From Dentipellis sp. KUC8613 (Eukaryota; Basidiomycota; Agaricomycetes; Russulales; Hericiaceae), in assembly GCA_002286715.1 (NCBI GenBank), contig NSJX01000022.1:43770-107769 (forward strand): 64,000 nucleotides of DNA. Reading direction: 5' to 3'. The notes below the pieces were generated by a model. It had not been told where the DNA came from. It did no database searches and saw only the letters and a list, made by a program, of their open reading frames with translations. Made by a program: the position numbers and the translations under genes. Shown one piece after another: positions 59,581-64,000 of this stretch. Within the stretch, counting starts at the first letter, position 1. The number at the start of each line of letters is the position of its first letter.

Positions 59581-59630
59581 GGTTGAGAGGAAGGTGGGTT
59601 TGAGGAGACGGGCAGGGCCGCAAGCGGGTG

Positions 59631-59638
59631 TATTTATA
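59631..59638 (-). promoter_or_regulatory. TATA box of the dehydrogenase gene
   Basis: TATAAATA on the minus strand, about 50 nt before the ATG at 59580. Confidence 0.6.
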
Positions 59639-60083
59639 CCCTGGCGGCTACCTTGGCGGATGTTACCCCTAACGCTCGTCGACCTAGCTAGGAACGAGTA
59701 TTGTCGAGGCCCTGGACCGCGGAGTGACGTACGGCACACTGGAAGCTTCGTGAGAAGAGGCGATGGGTTGGAAAGACGAAGCATGGGTAAAATGAGGCGG
59801 TAAGCGGGGCACACAGCGACGTTTGGATCAGATAAATGGGCCGGCGACAATAATCACGAGCTTACTTGCAGCCTATGCGCCAAGTAATAAGGGCGGTCCT
59901 CAGAGGCAAAACGTGAAAGGGACTGTCCGGATGCTACTTGAAATGCTTAACTTGATTCCGAAACTCATGACGTCATGCCCTAGCCTCACTCTGGACCTGC
60001 GGGGAACGGCGAGTGCAAGACCGGATGAAATATACACTGTGAATCGATGTATTCCTTCAAGATTCGAAAATTACAGTTAGGGG

Positions 60084-62338
60084 TTACTTGTGCTTCGCGT
60101 TTGCAGACCGCACATATTCATGATCTTCCAGCGACAACTCCTTTTCGAATGGTTCAAAAATGCTCCTTGCATTGGCAAAGTTCTGCTCGATTATCTCTGC
60201 ATGCCTTGCGCTCCGAGGCTGGATGTCGCAGGCAAATGGAATAGGAGTGAGCGTCTGGCCCTGAAATAGGGTCATCAGCGTTGCGTAGCGCGCTCGATTC
60301 ACTGAGAGGACTTACTTGCATGTAGCCGTTGACGTCTGCTACGATGGGCTTATTGCTCGCGGGGTCGATAGCATGCTTGAAGTTGAATGCCCACAGGAGA
60401 TTCATCACGTTTAGTTTCTGCATGGGTTCGCAGCGTGAGGTGATGAAGGGCAGGCGGTTCAACAAATGCTTACTAGCGAAGATTTCGCCAAAAGTATTCC
60501 AACACAGGATCTCTGGTGGGAATTCGTTGGGGGTTCAGTATACGATGCCATCTAGATGTCCAAAAGCTGTCACGGCGGAAAAGACTCACACGTCCGCAAC
60601 CGAAGGATATGTCCCAGTCAGAATCGTTCCCTGCGACTTTCATACCCGCCTTGCTCCGAAGTTCAGGGATAAAAAATCTATCAGGGTCGAAACGTTCAGG
60701 ATAATAAAACACCTCGGGATCTCGGTTCATAGCCCCTGCGAAGGTGTGAGACTTGCCGCTACGTCTAGGCGAAAGACGTACAGATGTTCATTATGATGGT
60801 GGTGTTCTTCGGGATCAGGTAACCATTCACCTTGAAGGGGAAGTCGTCAGGAAATGGAGTATCCGAATTATCTGCTATGCAGCACTTACAACTTCATCAG
60901 CGGTGCTGTAGTGCGGGACACCCATCTGAAGCGAAGGCCTCATGCGGAATACCTACCGGTAGAATGGATCAGTGCCGTAACTGTTCAAGTAAATGAACTA
61001 TTCATGTACCTCGCTCATGACCGCTTGTACGTACGGCAGCTTCTCAAAGTCTTCAAGTGCCGGTGCTCGATCTTCCCCTATGACCTCATCAATTTCGTGC
61101 TGTGCTTTCGCTTGCACTTCTGGATGGTTCAGCATCAACAGCACGAAGTGAAGTAGGTACGTTGCGGTCGTCTCCGTTCCGCCTTCCAGCAAAATCCCGC
61201 AGAGATACCTTCGGAAGAATATATTAGCGCGGGAGGCGTATGGCATAATGAATTGGACGCACGCGGCAGTTTCCCTGTCAATCCCGTACTTATCCAAGTT
61301 CACAACGAAGTCTTCGAGAAAGCTTCCATTTCGCTGATGGTTGGCGACACGCCGCTCGCAGCTCTCCATGAGGCCGAAATATAGCACACGTTGGAGCTTG
61401 CGCACATTGCGGGCGAGGGTCTTCCAGCGTGCCCAGCGCTCCGGGACGTATTTCAGGATGGGAAATACATCAACAGGTGGGTGTGCCGTCGGCTCCATCA
61501 GGTATGCCCATTGATGAACGAATTTGTTGAAGTCAACGACGATTGGACTGGTGATACGAGGCGAGCGTACGCCAGCAAGAATAGAGGTGATGACTGAACT
61601 CGTGTAGCGGGTCACATGGTCGTAGAATCGCTGGGAAGGCTCCGCTGAGATCAATGATGCCGAGAAGTAGTATCCACGCTCACGTCAGGCTGTTTTAAGA
61701 AGTCGTACATCAACTGTGTAGCTTCTGCGGTTTGGATCGGCGAATGTCTATCACATGCGTCCCTGCTGAGCATAGTATGCGCAAGACGTCTCACACGCCT
61801 GAGATCGTGCGCTGCAAGTGAAGAATGGTTTTGCAGTCAGCCTCCACCGCTCATGAACCGACGAGACACGTACAATATGGCATGAGCACCATATTCCGCG
61901 AGCCTGTGACAATCTCGCCAAAATGGCTCGGGGGTCGACTAGAAGTAGATGCGCCTTTCGCCTCCAGCAGGTCACGGGCAATTTGCCTGTCCGCGACCAC
62001 GACAATTGTTTGTGAGCTCACTTTCAGCTATATTTCCGCGGCATAAGTGCAACGAATGGACGTCAGGATGAATAGTGCGTACCGAGAAGATCCCGCCATA
62101 TTGTCGCGCCCATTCCGTGAATCTGCATGAGCATAAATTGACGATGGCGGCGAGAGGGGGGAATGATGAGCACGTACTTGAGATGAGAATAGCTCTTCGG
62201 AAATTGATGAATGTTGCCCAGGATAGGGAATGTCGGAGGGCCGGGAGGTAACCTGCGCTCTCGTCGACCGATGGACCGAGCATAAAATAAAGCAAGCAGG
62301 AAAAGGGCCAAAGAGGCGTAGAGGATGAGAGGCGACAT
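60084..62338 (-). CDS. Cytochrome P450 monooxygenase
   Basis: Eleven exons on the minus strand: 62178-62338, 62083-62122, 61874-62027, 61684-61811, 61010-61639, 60890-60952, 60782-60830, 60590-60735, 60474-60512, 60316-60417 and 60084-60260. The frame closes to 562 residues. An N-terminal anchor helix (residues 3-20) is followed by the hinge LPPGPPTFPILGNI. The I-helix oxygen-binding motif reads GGTETTAT, the K-helix EVFR, and the PERF segment is YPERFDPDRF. The haem loop FGCGRRSCVG is split by intron 8 and fits F-x-x-G-x-R-x-C-x-G. It is an endoplasmic-reticulum oxygenase of unknown substrate. Exon 5 uses a short 44-nt intron with a GGAG acceptor. A TATA box lies 35 nt upstream. Confidence 0.92.
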
Positions 62339-62370
62339 TTCGATGTGCAACGTGAGCTCAAGGTGGGGCC

Positions 62371-62378
62371 CTATATAG
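62371..62378 (-). promoter_or_regulatory. TATA box of the P450 gene
   Basis: CTATATAG, which reads the same on both strands, lies about 35 nt before the ATG at 62338. Confidence 0.55.
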
Positions 62379-63673
62379 GTGCTCTACCACCAGAGAAGAT
62401 GGGTCGTTGGCCCAGCTAGACACCTGATCTCTCCCATGCTCAAATGGATCGTGTAGACAATCCCGTCCAGGCAACGGCTGGCTAGGTCTGCCCTCCCGCT
62501 GGTAAGACATCAATGACACATGGTGCCTAAGGCCGTGCCCTGGATACCACTGGTCCATAGAATCGACTGGACACAAGCTGCCAGTGATGAACAACTGTCA
62601 GGAGACCAAGTATCACCGAATATGAAAGGCATTTCTGCCACGAACGACAAGGTACGTCTCCTGTATCTTCGATAATGCCCTGTACCGTCCTGCGGTTTTC
62701 TCTTCCGACTCTCGTGCGCCCTGGGAGTATAGCACGAGGACCACAGGTAAATTGTAGTCAAGCTAGTGTAAGTCCTTGGTACCTTGGTTAGAACAAACAC
62801 CGGTCGTGGACGCATGCGGCAGCCGGACTCTAATTTTGACAATGTAGTCAAAAGGTTGATGTAACTGATATCGCCAAGGCATTGGTTCACTCATCTGGTC
62901 CACCAGCGCGGAGAGGGAGTAAAAGGAGAAAGAAGTGAAGTCTTAGGTACTCACAGTTCCCACTCGCTGCGCATCAGTCTTCTAGTGGCTTCTGGTTTCG
63001 AAAGGCTAGCTTCGGGGTTGCTGTCATTCGTTGGGAAAATAAATCTGATTTCTATGACATCGTGTGTATCTTGCGGTGCCGGAACTATGATAAACATAGC
63101 AAACTGATGTGGAGGTGCAGTATGATTCAACAAGGACCACGCAACAATGACGAAACGAATTACTAACGTAACGCCCCCGCATGCCATTGCGCAACTCAAT
63201 CCCGAGCTTCCGTGGAAAAAGAGGACTGCATTGTCAAAGGTTATGAGCATTAGAAAACTGGAATGGAGCCCGGAGTTGTGTCAGCATATAGCCTGCAGAT
63301 AAACGAGAATCGTGAGCACACCATGTCATCATGATGGGTCAGATAGCTTGACTCCTGACCGCAACCTCTGCCAGGCGGCAGAAAAGTAAACGCCATTCTA
63401 CCAGAGCGCTAGGGCGGGAGTCGTGAACGCGTCCGCGGTCCGTACCTAGGCGAAACATTACGAGTTGAGTTCCCGATACATACGGGCTCCCAATAGTCGA
63501 ACTGCTCCTTGGAGGAGAGAATGCCGGAGTACAGCAAAGCGGGAAACCTAAGAGTGGTCAAGGTCGGGAGATAGATGGCACGACCTGACATTAGATGCAA
63601 CATTGTTCAAGTATCGGATCATGAGTGATACCTCAGAACTAATTATACTTCTCTCTCACAGATCGTGTATATC
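62379..63673. other. Intergenic between two P450 genes
   Basis: No gene recognised in about 1.3 kb. A TTGACA...-type open frame (62510-62890) and others are short and lack motifs. Copies of P450 exons were not found here. Confidence 0.45.
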
Positions 63674-64000
63674 TTATGCAAGGTCGTTTGACGCGAATTC
63701 CTCCTCGAATAGTTCATAAACACTCCTTGCGTCCACGAAATTTCGCTCGATTATCGTCGCCCGAGCGACGCCACGCGGTTGAATGTCGCAGACAAATCGC
63801 AAAGGGGTGAGTGTCGCGCCCTGGCAGAGGATGATCAGGTTTGTGCCTTTAGCTCGATGGATCGAGGCATCTTACTTGCATGTAGCCATTGATGTCAGGT
63901 AGCCTCGGCTCTTTTGTAGCAGGATCGATGGCGTGTTTAAAGTCGAATGCCCAGAGGAAATTCATCACATTCGTCTTCTGGATGAGCGGGAATCGTGAGA
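63674..64000 (-). CDS. Cytochrome P450, 3' end, runs off the window
   Basis: Two exons are visible on the minus strand: 63876-63977 and 63674-63820. They match the last two exons of the complete P450 at 60084-62338 in length (102 nt for the first), splice phase and sequence: MNFLWAFDFKHAIDP, NGYMQ, then TLTPLRFVCDIQPR. The stop is at 63674-63676. The haem-binding exon and everything 5' lie beyond 64000, so catalytic integrity cannot be judged. The two genes are tandem paralogues on the same strand. Confidence 0.85.

Noticed and set aside
60474..60590. P450 with a lost haem cysteine
   Set aside because: A first splice choice gave no haem motif, but a GTGAGT donor at 60589 and the acceptor before 60512 restore FGCGRRSCVG in frame.
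1..64000. CRISPR arrays, bacterial operons or rRNA genes
   Set aside because: No regularly spaced repeats, no ribosome-binding-site pattern and no rRNA-like sequence were seen; gene structure is eukaryotic throughout.

Overview
The window looks like nuclear DNA of an agaricomycete basidiomycete, probably a polypore-type wood decayer. Support comes from many short GT-AG introns (about 40-70 nt), genes cut into 4-14 exons, and families largely expanded in Agaricomycetes: FunK1 fungal-type kinases, DUF6533 and DUF6534 membrane proteins, and multicopy P450s. All gene models below were spliced by eye. Where a frame closes over every junction I say so. No computation, database search or transcript data was available.

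Layout. 1-22.7 kb: three intact FunK1 kinase genes in and beside a large inverted duplication. The arms (about 1-4135 and 15620-19775) each carry a FunK1 gene, a remnant related to the C2H2 family further right, and a FunK1-type promoter block. The roughly 11.5 kb spacer holds an intronless glycosyltransferase and a dual-specificity phosphatase. The promoter block at the left edge points to a fourth FunK1 gene just outside the window. 22.8-35.4 kb: a C2H2 zinc-finger family with one intact six-exon gene, one divergent member and several decayed copies, plus one DUF6533 gene. 36-42 kb: a tandem pair of very intron-rich DUF6534 genes. 45-46 kb: a conserved RHO1-type GTPase. 48-57 kb: three intact DUF6533 genes and one internally deleted copy. 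57-64 kb: a macro-domain protein, a short-chain dehydrogenase, one complete cytochrome P450, and the 3' end of a second P450 running off the right edge.

The most unusual signal is in the DUF6533 genes. All four intact paralogues, on both strands, share one 14-exon architecture. Their open frames close only if a 2-nt exon (TT, between AG and GT) is spliced in. They also share exons of 8, 9 and 16 nt. The DUF6534 pair has 10- and 11-nt exons. The window as a whole is a lineage-specific expansion zone (kinases, zinc fingers, multi-pass membrane proteins) around a few conserved genes. A joint role for the expanded families is only a guess.
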